DNA from: Clostridium fessum
GTDB lineage: Bacteria; Bacillota; Clostridia; Lachnospirales; Lachnospiraceae
Reading direction: 5' to 3'
DNA: 64,000 nt
Assembly (NCBI RefSeq): GCF_003024715.1
Contig: NZ_PYLO01000001.1
Span: forward strand, 620,001-684,000
The translations under genes and the position numbers were made by a program. A model generated the notes under the pieces. It was not told the origin of the DNA and ran no database searches. It saw only the letters and a list, made by a program, of their open reading frames with translations. Below are positions 9,241 through 16,689 of this stretch, one piece after another (within the stretch, counting starts at the first letter, position 1; the number at the start of each line of letters is the position of its first letter).

Positions 9241-9269
9241 ATTATAGGTATTTATTTCCGGATTGTAAA
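9241..9269 (-). promoter_or_regulatory. Sigma-A promoter of sufCBDSU
   Basis: TTTACA (9264-9269), 17-bp spacer, perfect TATAAT (9241-9246) read on the minus strand. No obvious IscR-type palindrome was recognised beside it. Confidence 0.8.
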
Positions 9270-9330
9270 CCCTCATTTTTCACAAAACAAGAAAGATTCT
9301 TATTATATTATTGAGACTTTTTCTCGTTTA

Positions 9331-9780
9331 TTATTGAGTCAGCATCATCCACCCCCAATACACAACCCCTAATCCCCACGAACTCAGAATCCCATACAGG
9401 ATCACCGGACCCGCGATTGTAAATATTTTGCATCCGACACCAAACACCTGTCCTTCCGCCTTGTATTCCAGCGCCGGGGATGCAACTGAATTGGCGAATC
9501 CGGTGATCGGAACCAGCACACCAGCCCCAAAAACACGCGCCAGCCTCTGGAATACATTTGCCCCTGTCAGGATAACGCTGAGCAGAATCAGTCCCAGCAT
9601 CGTCCAGAGCGCCGCCGTTTTCTCCTCCATGCCTGTCTGAACCAGACAATTTGTGCTGATCTGCGCCGCCAGGCAGATCAGCCCGCCTGAAATGCCCGCC
9701 ATCAACACATTTTTCCATGTACTGTGGACGGGCGTAACCGATTTGACATATGCTTCATATTGATCTTTTCTGGCTTCCAT
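9331..9780 (-). CDS. spoVAC: Stage V sporulation protein AC (DPA uptake channel subunit)
   Basis: 149 residues with about four membrane helices. The opening YEAYVKSVTPVHSTWKN and the segment GGLICLAAQ are typical of SpoVAC, part of the machinery that moves dipicolinic acid into the forespore and acts as a mechanosensitive channel at germination. Follows spoVAB with a 15-bp gap and a good GGAG site. Usually spoVAD and spoVAE follow; here the next gene is sufC, so the rest of spoVA must be elsewhere. Confidence 0.93.
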   Translation of the reverse strand: MEARKDQYEAYVKSVTPVHSTWKNVLMAGISGGLICLAAQISTNCLVQTGMEEKTAALWTMLGLILLSVILTGANVFQRLARVFGAGVLVPITGFANSVASPALEYKAEGQVFGVGCKIFTIAGPVILYGILSSWGLGVVYWGWMMLTQ

Positions 9781-9795
9781 GGTTTCTCCTCTCTT

Positions 9796-10359
9796 CTACT
9801 GTCTTCCAATTCCATGTAAGAAATAATACAGCGAACCCGCACATTTCCCCGCCGCAATCGCGAGAAGGAGATATGGCAGCCCCACTGCCAGACGCAGGCG
9901 GCGGCTCAGCACCGGCAGGGCTTTCAATGTCTCTGCCAGCGACATGACGAGGCAGCCTACAAAAATACCACAGGAAAGTCCCGCAGCCGCTAGAAGCAGC
10001 TGTCCGGAGACATTTCCAAGCATCACCAGAAATCCAGCACCAGCTCCCGTTCTGCCACCGCCTTCTGCTGCCTTCTGCCACAACTCTGCCTCCGGCATTG
10101 CCGCTGGCCACGCTATTCTCAGAAAACTCCCGGTCAGCTGTTTCACTTTCTCTGTAAATAAATCCACCACATTTCCAAACAATCCCCCCAGCGCGATAAT
10201 CGTCTCATACAAGAAGATTTTCCCCTTCGACGCCGTCGCCGTCTTTCCAATCAGGCGCGGATAAACGCCGATGACCACCAGAAAGGCGTAGACTCCCGCT
10301 GCCACCGTGCTTCCCGCCGCCAGCCCCGCCAGCAAAAGCAGCGCTTCTTTAAGAAACAT
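9796..10359 (-). CDS. spoVAB: Stage V sporulation protein AB
   Basis: 187 residues, five or so hydrophobic segments. It lies between spoVAA and spoVAC, and the segments FLVVIGVYPRLIGKTATA and YETIIALGGLFGNVVD fit SpoVAB. The upstream ATG at 10368 is inside the ribosome site (GGAGGATG), so the ATG at 10359 is preferred. Overlaps the spoVAA end by 11 bp. Contains an unusual Gly/Ala-rich insertion around residues 95-110. Role: membrane subunit of the spore DPA channel. Confidence 0.88.
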   Translation of the reverse strand: MFLKEALLLLAGLAAGSTVAAGVYAFLVVIGVYPRLIGKTATASKGKIFLYETIIALGGLFGNVVDLFTEKVKQLTGSFLRIAWPAAMPEAELWQKAAEGGGRTGAGAGFLVMLGNVSGQLLLAAAGLSCGIFVGCLVMSLAETLKALPVLSRRLRLAVGLPYLLLAIAAGKCAGSLYYFLHGIGRQ

Positions 10360-10984
10360 CGATGTCATCCTCCTTCCGCTCCTCGTTCTGAATCAGCGTT
10401 TTATTGACATTTTCCTCATACAGGCGCATTTCTACCTCCAGCGGCGTCGGATCGAGACTGAATTTCCACGAAGTAAAATGGTTAAAAAACAGCAAAATCC
10501 CCACCGGAAGCCCGATCGAATAACCGACCTCCAACGCCGTTATTCCGTCCGACGCCTGCCCCGTCGTGATCTCATATATTTTCCTGAATACATCCAGCAC
10601 GTTTGCATCGTTGTTGAATGTCATGATCGCAAATGCCGCCCCGAAAAAGCAAATCAGGCAGACGAACAGCGTCTTGCACCACTGCCAGACAAGCGCCTGA
10701 CGGCGCGGCGGCTGATAATGAATGACATAGTCCGTCTCCCCCAGATTCTGCACCGATGTCCCCGGAATTTCCCGTTCAATCTGCTGGATAATCTCCATGA
10801 CGTTTCCAACCAGACGGCTTTCGCGCTGTTTCCCGCCGCCGCGGATCCTCTTCACGATCATCGCACGGCAGCGGCTTTCCACGCTTTTTTCACTGCAATA
10901 AACCTCTCCCAGGCTTGCAAGCGGTACATTTTTCTCATGTACCTGCGTGATCTGGCTGAGTTTCAGATAGACCGTCTGTGTCAT
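10349..10984 (-). CDS. spoVAA: Stage V sporulation protein AA
   Basis: 211 residues. The soluble N-terminal region starts MTQTVYLKLSQITQV, the usual SpoVAA opening, and is followed by two membrane segments (about 115-135 and 160-180). The start codon overlaps the stop of the upstream small ORF as ATGA. First of three spoVA genes in an operon headed by spoIIA, matching the order spoIIA-spoVA known from Bacillus; SigF/SigG-type forespore expression is expected. Confidence 0.92.
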   Translation of the reverse strand: MTQTVYLKLSQITQVHEKNVPLASLGEVYCSEKSVESRCRAMIVKRIRGGGKQRESRLVGNVMEIIQQIEREIPGTSVQNLGETDYVIHYQPPRRQALVWQWCKTLFVCLICFFGAAFAIMTFNNDANVLDVFRKIYEITTGQASDGITALEVGYSIGLPVGILLFFNHFTSWKFSLDPTPLEVEMRLYEENVNKTLIQNEERKEDDIDVS

Positions 10985-11193
10985 AATGCTGCCTTCTCCG
11001 TCTGTGCCTCCGGTCTCAAAAATGCCTCCGCGCTGTCCCCGGAATGCTGTACGAAGGTTCCGTCAATGTAGACGCTGTCCCGCCCCACTGCCATCAGACA
11101 GAGACAGAGCGCTGCTACAATCAGAATCATGCATCCGACCCAGACACAGATTCCCATCTTTTTTTTCATTGTCACTTTCACATTTCCCGTCAT
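10981..11193 (-). CDS. Small single-pass membrane protein between sigF and spoVAA
   Basis: 70 residues. Basic N-terminus, one membrane helix (about residues 14-35, rich in Cys: CVWVGCMILIVAALCLCL), then a soluble tail. Overlaps spoVAA by four bases (ATGA), which argues for real translation and coupling. AGGAAGGA is upstream of the start. I do not recognise the family. Its place suggests a role in the forespore membrane (inference). Confidence 0.65.
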   Translation of the reverse strand: MTGNVKVTMKKKMGICVWVGCMILIVAALCLCLMAVGRDSVYIDGTFVQHSGDSAEAFLRPEAQTEKAAL

Positions 11194-11314
11194 TTTTTTC
11201 CATCCTTCCTGTGTATTCTGGAAACTCTAAAAGTTCCTGCATCCAGTAGTATGGCTGTCTTTCAATGGAGTATGCACATTCATATATTCTGAATTATGAG
11301 CCTGCCTTTTTTTC

Positions 11315-12037
11315 TCATGTTTCTTCCAGCTTTGCGCGCATCTGCCCTAATATTTTCCGCTCGATCCGCGACACCTGTACTTGTGAAATGCCGAGCTGCG
11401 CCGCGATCTGAGTCTGTGTCTGATCATAAAAATAGTGCCGCACAATGATCTCCCGCTGCCGTCCATTGAGCATTTTCAGCAAATCTCCCAAAAGCATCCG
11501 GTCAAGCAGAACCTCATTCTCCGCTGTCTCCCCAGCAATCCGGTCCTGAAGCAGAAGGCCAGTTTCTTCCCCGGCGCTGGCTGGTGCAGAGAGCGATTCA
11601 ACCGGACTGTCCGCCGCCATCGATGCGGCTGCTTCCTCACAGCTCACTCCAATCTGCGCCGCCAGCTCTTCCAGCGTCGGCTCCCGCCCAAGCGCCGTGC
11701 AGAGCGCATCCCGTGCTGCCCGGAGCCGCTGGTTTTGCTCTTTGATGGAACGGCTGACCTTGATGATCCCGTCATCCCGGAGAAAACGTTTGATCTCCCC
11801 CGCAATCATCGGCACCGCATACGTCGAAAAACGCACCTCATATGATAGGTCAAACTTATCAATCGCCTTCAATAGCCCGATACTTCCGATCTGAAATAAG
11901 TCCTCCGTCTCACACCCCCGCCCCGCAAAGCGGCGGACGATGCTCCATACAAGTCCCAGATTGTCCTTTACCAGCGCCTCCCGCGCCGTCTTATCGCCCT
12001 GGTGTGCCCGTTTGATCTGCTCGATGGTTTTATCCAT
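11315..12037 (-). CDS. sigF: RNA polymerase sigma-F factor (early forespore)
   Basis: 240 residues. Region 2 with DLFQIGSIGLLKAIDKFD and FSTYAVPMIAGEIKRFLRDDG, region 3 with VSRSIKEQNQ, and region 4 with the helix-turn-helix TQTQIAAQLGISQVQVSRIERK. Overlaps the spoIIAB end by 8 bp. SigF is held inactive by SpoIIAB and released by SpoIIAA, both encoded just upstream. No terminator before the spoVA genes, so they can be cotranscribed. Confidence 0.96.
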   Translation of the reverse strand: MDKTIEQIKRAHQGDKTAREALVKDNLGLVWSIVRRFAGRGCETEDLFQIGSIGLLKAIDKFDLSYEVRFSTYAVPMIAGEIKRFLRDDGIIKVSRSIKEQNQRLRAARDALCTALGREPTLEELAAQIGVSCEEAAASMAADSPVESLSAPASAGEETGLLLQDRIAGETAENEVLLDRMLLGDLLKMLNGRQREIIVRHYFYDQTQTQIAAQLGISQVQVSRIERKILGQMRAKLEET

Positions 12038-12644
12038 AGGACTCTGCCGTTTCTTTTTCTTCCTGCTCTTTATTCATATATCCCCTTCCAATTTGCTTTT
12101 TCATCGTCACACACGTTCCGCAGCCCACCTTGGACTCCACCTCGACCTCATCCATAAACGCTTCCATAAACGAAAAGCCCATCCCTGAGCGCTCGCCGGT
12201 CGTGTCTGTCGTATACATCGGCTCCATCGCCTTTTCCACATTCAGGATTCCTTTTCCCTCATCCCGGACCGAAATTATCAGTTCTTCTCCCTCAATCCGC
12301 GCTTCTATGTAAATAATTCCGATTTCATCGCTATACCCATGAATCACCGCATTTGTCACCGCCTCCGAGACCGCCGTTTTCACATCCTCCAGCTCCTCCA
12401 TCGTCGGATTCATCCGACTCATGAAGACTGCCGCTGTGACACGGGCAAACTCCTCGTTCGATGAATGGCTGTCTATCTCCAGGTGCATCCACGTGCCATT
12501 CTTCTCTGCTTGTCTCTGTTCATTCTGTTCAAATTTTCTGTATTCTTCTGAATTTTTTATTTTTTTAAGTTTTCCTTTCACTTCCGTTTCTGATACAGAT
12601 ATATCATCCGCATACATATTCATCTCTCCTTTAATGTCTCCCAT
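12030..12644 (-). CDS. spoIIAB: Anti-sigma-F factor / serine kinase SpoIIAB, N-terminally extended
   Basis: 204 residues against about 145 in known SpoIIAB. The core starts at MHLEIDSHSSNEEFARVTAA (residue 53) and has the GHKL ATPase motifs: N box EAVTNAVIHGY, G1 DEGKGI, G2 GERSGMGFSFME. It binds SigF and phosphorylates SpoIIAA. The extra 52 N-terminal residues are charged (Lys/Glu) and unlike the family. AGGAGG sits 6 bases before the ATG at 12644, and a second AAAGGAG precedes ATGs at codons 8 and 10. No ribosome site is visible before Met53, so the extension looks translated. Overlaps spoIIAA by 14 bp. Confidence 0.93.
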   Translation of the reverse strand: MGDIKGEMNMYADDISVSETEVKGKLKKIKNSEEYRKFEQNEQRQAEKNGTWMHLEIDSHSSNEEFARVTAAVFMSRMNPTMEELEDVKTAVSEAVTNAVIHGYSDEIGIIYIEARIEGEELIISVRDEGKGILNVEKAMEPMYTTDTTGERSGMGFSFMEAFMDEVEVESKVGCGTCVTMKKQIGRGYMNKEQEEKETAESYG

Positions 12645-12978
12645 CCAGTGCCTCCTCTCTCGTCCGGTACGACTGCACCAAACGATACACGCCGCCGATC
12701 CGCAAAATCCGGCGCATCCGCTCGCCTGCCCCGTACACCGCCACCGTGCCGCTGCTACCCTCCATCTGCTTATACCGGTTGAGAATTACACCGATCCCGG
12801 AACTATCCATAAATTCCGTCCCTGAAAAATCAAAAATAATCCGGTTAATATAATTTTCCGCCAGAAGCAGGTCTGTTTCATATTTGAGTGTCAGGCAGTT
12901 ATGATGATCTACCTCCTTCGGCAGATGAATCACCAGCGCCGAATCGATCGCTTCGTATGTAAACATATTTCGTTCCAT
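12631..12978 (-). CDS. spoIIAA: Anti-anti-sigma factor SpoIIAA
   Basis: 115 residues from MERNMFTYEA, a STAS-domain protein. The phosphorylated serine lies in FMDSSGIGVILNRYK. Dephosphorylated SpoIIAA binds SpoIIAB and frees SigF. The open frame continues 43 codons upstream into a hairpin repeat, producing a spurious N-terminus; the GGGGGA before the ATG at 12978 fixes the start. A weak SigH-like sequence (ATAGGAAAA ... CGAAAAA) lies between repeat and gene. Confidence 0.95.
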   Translation of the reverse strand: MERNMFTYEAIDSALVIHLPKEVDHHNCLTLKYETDLLLAENYINRIIFDFSGTEFMDSSGIGVILNRYKQMEGSSGTVAVYGAGERMRRILRIGGVYRLVQSYRTREEALDGRH

Positions 12979-13029
12979 ATCAGGATTCCCCCTTTTTCGA
13001 TTTTTTATGCAGCCTTTTCCTATATACCT

Positions 13030-13156
13030 AAAAAGAATGTGCTTTGGCACATTCGGGCGTCTCGCGCGGTCGCTTGCGACATGTTTCTGCTTCGCGCAAG
13101 TGCGCATCCTCGCGGAGCGTTTTTTGTTTCATAGGACGTAATTTCCTATGAAACAA
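13030..13156. repeat. Hairpin-string repeat, copy 1
   Basis: A run of hairpins: AATGTGC with GCACATT, GTCGC with GCGAC, CTT/AAG around CGCGC, then a perfect 17-bp inverted repeat built on GTTTCATAGGA with TCCTATGAAAC. The first 79 bp are nearly identical to 38835-38912. It lies directly upstream of spoIIAA and would be transcribed if a promoter lies further upstream. Open frames across it (QKHVASDRARR) are by-products. Confidence 0.75.
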
Positions 13157-13194
13157 AAAAGCACCGTAAAGTTTTTATCTTTACAGTGCTTTTC
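13157..13194 (-). terminator. Terminator after the TPR gene (bidirectional)
   Basis: AAAAGCAC, GTAAAG stem with CTTTAC, GTGCTTTT, followed by T runs on both strands. Lies 32 bp after the TPR gene stop. Confidence 0.7.
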
Positions 13195-13225
13195 TTCTTA
13201 ATTATCTGCCGTATTATATTTGTAC

Positions 13226-14647
13226 TTACTGCGCCGCTTGCGTCTCCGCTCCGCTGCCTGCTGCCGTTTCATCCGCCGCAGTCTCTCCCTGACTGATGAT
13301 GGACTGACCTGGAACTGCAGCCTGCTGGTTATCCGGCGCAAGCTCGGCGAGCTGCTGTCTTGCCTTGTCCGCCTGCTCGGAATCCGCATACTGGGTCACA
13401 ATCTGCGTAAACATTTCGACCGCCTTGTCTGTCTCGCCCTGTGCCCGGTAAATCATACCCATGCTGAAGATAACCTTCGGGTTTGCCGGACGGATCGCCA
13501 GACAGGTCTGGTAATCTGCCAGTGCTTCCGCCATACGGCCTGCCGACCACATCGTGTATGCCAGATCCTCCAGCGTCTGGTAGCCATTTGTCTCGATGTC
13601 CTGCTTTACCCCGTTGGCAATGGAAACGACCGTCTCGTCCGTAAATAACGACGGATCAAAGCCCTCATAATAGGTAACCGCCTCTGCCAGGTTATTGTTG
13701 CGGTATGCCTGCAGCATTTTGACGAGCTTCGCATACTGGTTCAGAACGCTGTCATTGCTGTTGAGCATCGTATCCAGCTTGTTCTCCGCCTCTTCTTTGT
13801 CCTTTTTCGAGGTCTCAATGCTCTCATTTAAACTGTCAATCTCTTCATTTTTCTGATTGAGCTGCTCGTTGTACTGGAGCATTTCCTGCGTATGTGCATT
13901 ATTTGCCTGCTTAATCTTGGCTGGCATCACCAGGAAAAAGATAACTGCCGCGCCCAAAAGCAGTCCCGCGCCGATATTGAGCACCGACTGCAGTCCCGTA
14001 TTCTCCTTGTACGTCGGCGGCATAATGACATCATCATCCTGCATCTGGCGGTGGGAAAATGCATTTTTCAGCTTTCTCCGCTCGATATCCGCCTTGCCGG
14101 TATGTTCCTTAACAATCTCCATATACCAGTTCGCCTTGGGATTGTTTTTATCAATCTTGAGTACCTTATACAGGGATTTGCCCGCTTTCGTATAATCCTC
14201 ATGACTAATATGCAAAAGAGCCAATAGAAGATGCGCTTTTACAAATCTCGGATTAGCTTCTACAACTCTTGTAAGCTGTAAGGTCGCCAGATCGTCGCTT
14301 CCGGTCTGCGCCTGCAGAAGCGCCTGATTATATTTCTGAATCGTCGCGCTCGCCTGATCCAGACGATCCTGCTTGCGCTGAATCTGGTCTAAATAATAAT
14401 CAGCCCGGTTATCCTGCTCCTTAAAGTTCATGCTGATAACCCACTGCACCAGCGCCTCCGACACCTCACCCATCTCATAATAGATAAGTCCGAGAAGATT
14501 TCTGGCATCAATATGATACTTGTTCAGGTTCAGGCATTTTTTCAGATACTCGACCGCCCCTGTTAAATCCCGTCTCTTTGCCCGTTCCAGCCCGGCATTG
14601 TAAAAGCTGTTGGAAATCAGGCGAATTTTTCTTGTTCGATCCATCAT
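13226..14647 (-). CDS. Membrane-anchored tetratricopeptide-repeat protein
   Basis: 473 residues. N-terminal TPR units (about residues 9-60 and 110-190) are followed by a single membrane helix (about 224-244, LNIGAGLLLGAAVIFFLVMPA). A coiled coil (about 250-305, rich in E/K/Q/N) comes next, then a second TPR block (about 310-450) and a Gln/Ala/Gly-rich tail. The topology suggests one TPR block inside and one outside the cell. Third gene of a folC operon. Function not known; a scaffolding role is a guess. Confidence 0.8.
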   Translation of the reverse strand: MMDRTRKIRLISNSFYNAGLERAKRRDLTGAVEYLKKCLNLNKYHIDARNLLGLIYYEMGEVSEALVQWVISMNFKEQDNRADYYLDQIQRKQDRLDQASATIQKYNQALLQAQTGSDDLATLQLTRVVEANPRFVKAHLLLALLHISHEDYTKAGKSLYKVLKIDKNNPKANWYMEIVKEHTGKADIERRKLKNAFSHRQMQDDDVIMPPTYKENTGLQSVLNIGAGLLLGAAVIFFLVMPAKIKQANNAHTQEMLQYNEQLNQKNEEIDSLNESIETSKKDKEEAENKLDTMLNSNDSVLNQYAKLVKMLQAYRNNNLAEAVTYYEGFDPSLFTDETVVSIANGVKQDIETNGYQTLEDLAYTMWSAGRMAEALADYQTCLAIRPANPKVIFSMGMIYRAQGETDKAVEMFTQIVTQYADSEQADKARQQLAELAPDNQQAAVPGQSIISQGETAADETAAGSGAETQAAQ

Positions 14648-14653
14648 GTCCGC

Positions 14654-14809
14654 CTATTCCTTCATATGTTTTAAAAGTTCCATCATAATATCCGACATAT
14701 CTGTCAGGTCACTCTTCACGATCGCCTCGCCGACCTCCTCGACCTCCAGACTCGGTTTAAAATGTTCGATTTCTTCTTCGAAATTGATTGTCATTCCTTC
14801 GCCACTCAT
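14654..14809 (-). CDS. Small acidic protein, 51 residues
   Basis: Starts MSGEGMTINFEEEIEHF and ends MMELLKHMKE. Strongly acidic, probably two helices, many Met. GGAGG lies 6 bases before the ATG. It ends 7 bp before the TPR gene start and begins 54 bp after folC, so the three are one operon. Too short for usual gene callers. I do not recognise a family. Confidence 0.75.
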   Translation of the reverse strand: MSGEGMTINFEEEIEHFKPSLEVEEVGEAIVKSDLTDMSDIMMELLKHMKE

Positions 14810-14863
14810 GTTTTTCCTCCAGAGTTTCTTCCTTTATTACATGGATATACATTCCCGCTAATC

Positions 14864-16207
14864 TTACACCATTCTGGCGGTGCTGTCAAATCCAGTTCGG
14901 GAAATCTTTTTCTCCAGCTCTCCGATTAAATACAAAGAACCCACACAGAAGCAGGTATCCTCCGGACGTTTTTCCTGAACCAGTGTCTGATAAGCTGTTT
15001 TTACATCTGGTATACTTTGAACCTCACAGCCATCTGCCACCCGGTGTGCTGCTTTTTCCATCGCCTCCATCGAAAGTGCCCGCGATGTATATAAATGAGT
15101 CAGCACCAATCGATCCGGCTTCAGTTTCCGCATCAGTGTTTCCAGCATCGATTCATAATTTTTATCTGAAACGGCTGCAAACAGCAGAAAAATCCGACCA
15201 TCTTTCCCGGACTCTTCTCTTCTGCGCGCTGCCACCTCTGCCGCCGCGCCCACAAACGCACGGATTCCGCCCTCATTGTGAGCGCCATCCAGATAAACTC
15301 CGTCCTGGATCTCCTCCATGCGTCCGTGCCATACCGCATTCCGGATGCCCGCTGCCGCTGTCTCCCCGTCCACTGCAAGAAGCCGCGCCGCCTGGTAAGC
15401 GATGCAGGCGTTGACTGCCTGATATTCCGCTTCGAAGGGAATAAACAGACGCTGGCTTTTCTCTTTTATCATCAGAATCATCCCGCCATGTTCCCGCCGA
15501 AGATCCGTATACACTGCCGGGCTGATCGGATATGCCGGACAGGAAAGTTCCGCCGCCCGATTTCTGATAACAGCCGAAGCCGCCGCATCCGTATCATCGT
15601 ACACCACCGGCATATTTTTTTTCAGAATTCCCGCCTTTTCGCCCGCGATCTGTGTCACCGTGCCGCCCAGGTATTCCATATGGTCAAGGCTGATCGAAGT
15701 GATAACCGTAAGCGCTGGATGCTCGATGCAGTTCGTTGCATCCAGCCGTCCGCCAAGCCCCGTTTCCAGAATCACATACTCCGGCTTTTTCCGGCGCACC
15801 ATCCACATGAACATCAAAAACAGATATTCAAAATACGTCGGATGCCCCAGTCCTTCCTGCTCAAAATGAGCATATGATGCCTTAACCGCCTCAAACGCCT
15901 CCAGGAACAGTGCATCGTCTGCTTCCTGTCCATCAAAAGAAAAACGCTCCGTCACGCGCACCAGATGAGGAGACGTAAACCGCGCCGTCCGCTTCCCGGC
16001 TTTCTGCAAAACCGCATCGAGAAACGAGCAGACCGACCCTTTTCCATTTGTTCCGGCCACATGTACGATTCTTTCCTCCTGCGGCAATGCATTCAGGTAT
16101 GAAAGCATCCTGCGAAGCCCCTCCGCCGTATGTTTTTCACTGGTAAATTTCGGTATCTCATTCAGATATGCATCTGCCGCTTCTACCGTCCATTCTTCTT
16201 GTCTCAT
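14864..16207 (-). CDS. folC: Folylpolyglutamate synthase / dihydrofolate synthase
   Basis: 447 residues, usual length. P-loop GTNGKGS (residues 52-58) typical of Mur ligase-like FolC, plus ENCIEHPALTVITSISLDHMEYLG-type region (SLDHMEYLGGT) and the C-terminal DKNYESML. Adds glutamate to folates in the cytoplasm, keeping them in the cell and making them better substrates. AAAGGA lies before the ATG. First gene of the folC-orf51-TPR operon. Confidence 0.95.
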   Translation of the reverse strand: MRQEEWTVEAADAYLNEIPKFTSEKHTAEGLRRMLSYLNALPQEERIVHVAGTNGKGSVCSFLDAVLQKAGKRTARFTSPHLVRVTERFSFDGQEADDALFLEAFEAVKASYAHFEQEGLGHPTYFEYLFLMFMWMVRRKKPEYVILETGLGGRLDATNCIEHPALTVITSISLDHMEYLGGTVTQIAGEKAGILKKNMPVVYDDTDAAASAVIRNRAAELSCPAYPISPAVYTDLRREHGGMILMIKEKSQRLFIPFEAEYQAVNACIAYQAARLLAVDGETAAAGIRNAVWHGRMEEIQDGVYLDGAHNEGGIRAFVGAAAEVAARRREESGKDGRIFLLFAAVSDKNYESMLETLMRKLKPDRLVLTHLYTSRALSMEAMEKAAHRVADGCEVQSIPDVKTAYQTLVQEKRPEDTCFCVGSLYLIGELEKKISRTGFDSTARMV

Positions 16208-16287
16208 GGCATGAAATATCCTTTCCTGGAAAACGGAAGCGGCAGTACGAACTCTGCCGTCTGCCGCCTTGTCTTTTGTATGTTATT

Positions 16288-16316
16288 ATTTTATATCATT
16301 TGCGGAGATCATGCAA
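16288..16316 (-). promoter_or_regulatory. Sigma-A type promoter for folC
   Basis: TTGCAT (16311-16316), 17-bp spacer, TAAAAT (16288-16293) on the minus strand, 80 bp before folC. Confidence 0.55.
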
Positions 16317-16337
16317 GTGGTTATATGGAATAAAGAC

Positions 16338-16440
16338 TGTACCGTTACTGTTCACAGATAGGGATTTTCTGAACTGGAATTTCCGTGCGACACAGTTCTG
16401 ATTGCATATTTTACCAATTTAAAATGTGAAGCATCGGCAA
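16338..16440. repeat. GTTACTGTTC-family repeat, copy D (decayed)
   Basis: Begins CGTTACTGTTCACAG, followed by a TTTTCTGAACTGGAATTTCC segment and GCATCGGCAAAATCC, which match in scrambled form the interior of copy A at 1467-1601. The right terminus is not recognisable. Confidence 0.4.
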
Positions 16441-16466
16441 AATCCAAGGTATTTCCAATTATACAA

Positions 16467-16495
16467 GAAACCCCTCTTGATAATCAAGAGGGGTT
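16467..16495 (-). terminator. Original terminator of the tRNA cluster, now detached
   Basis: Stem AACCCCTCTTGAT with its complement, followed on the minus strand by TTTCTTG. It sits directly after the 53-bp tRNA-Thr 3'-end copy at 16494-16546, so before insertion of the element it was the terminator of tRNA-Thr. Confidence 0.65.
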
Positions 16496-16546
16496 CCACT
16501 CATCAGCTCCCTGCCGGACTTGAACCGGCGACCTACGCATTACGAA
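16494..16546 (-). repeat. Attachment site copy: 3' part of tRNA-Thr
   Basis: 53 bp identical to 25553-25605. It comprises the anticodon-stem 3' side, T arm and acceptor 3' side of tRNA-Thr plus a few bases beyond. It marks the distal end of the integrated element. Confidence 0.92.
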
Positions 16547-16689
16547 CGAGAAGAAAAGTCTTTCCATGCTCTGTAAAAAGTCTTGAAACCATTGATTTAT
16601 AAGGGTTTTTCGAATCCCATTTTCTCTATCTTTTTCTAACTTTCGGGGACTTTTTACGATTTCAGTCCCCAAACAGTCCCTAAGAAACA

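Noticed and set aside
12979-13107. 43-codon N-terminal extension of SpoIIAA
   Set aside because: Encoded by the repeat element; the ribosome site and family length place the start at 12978.
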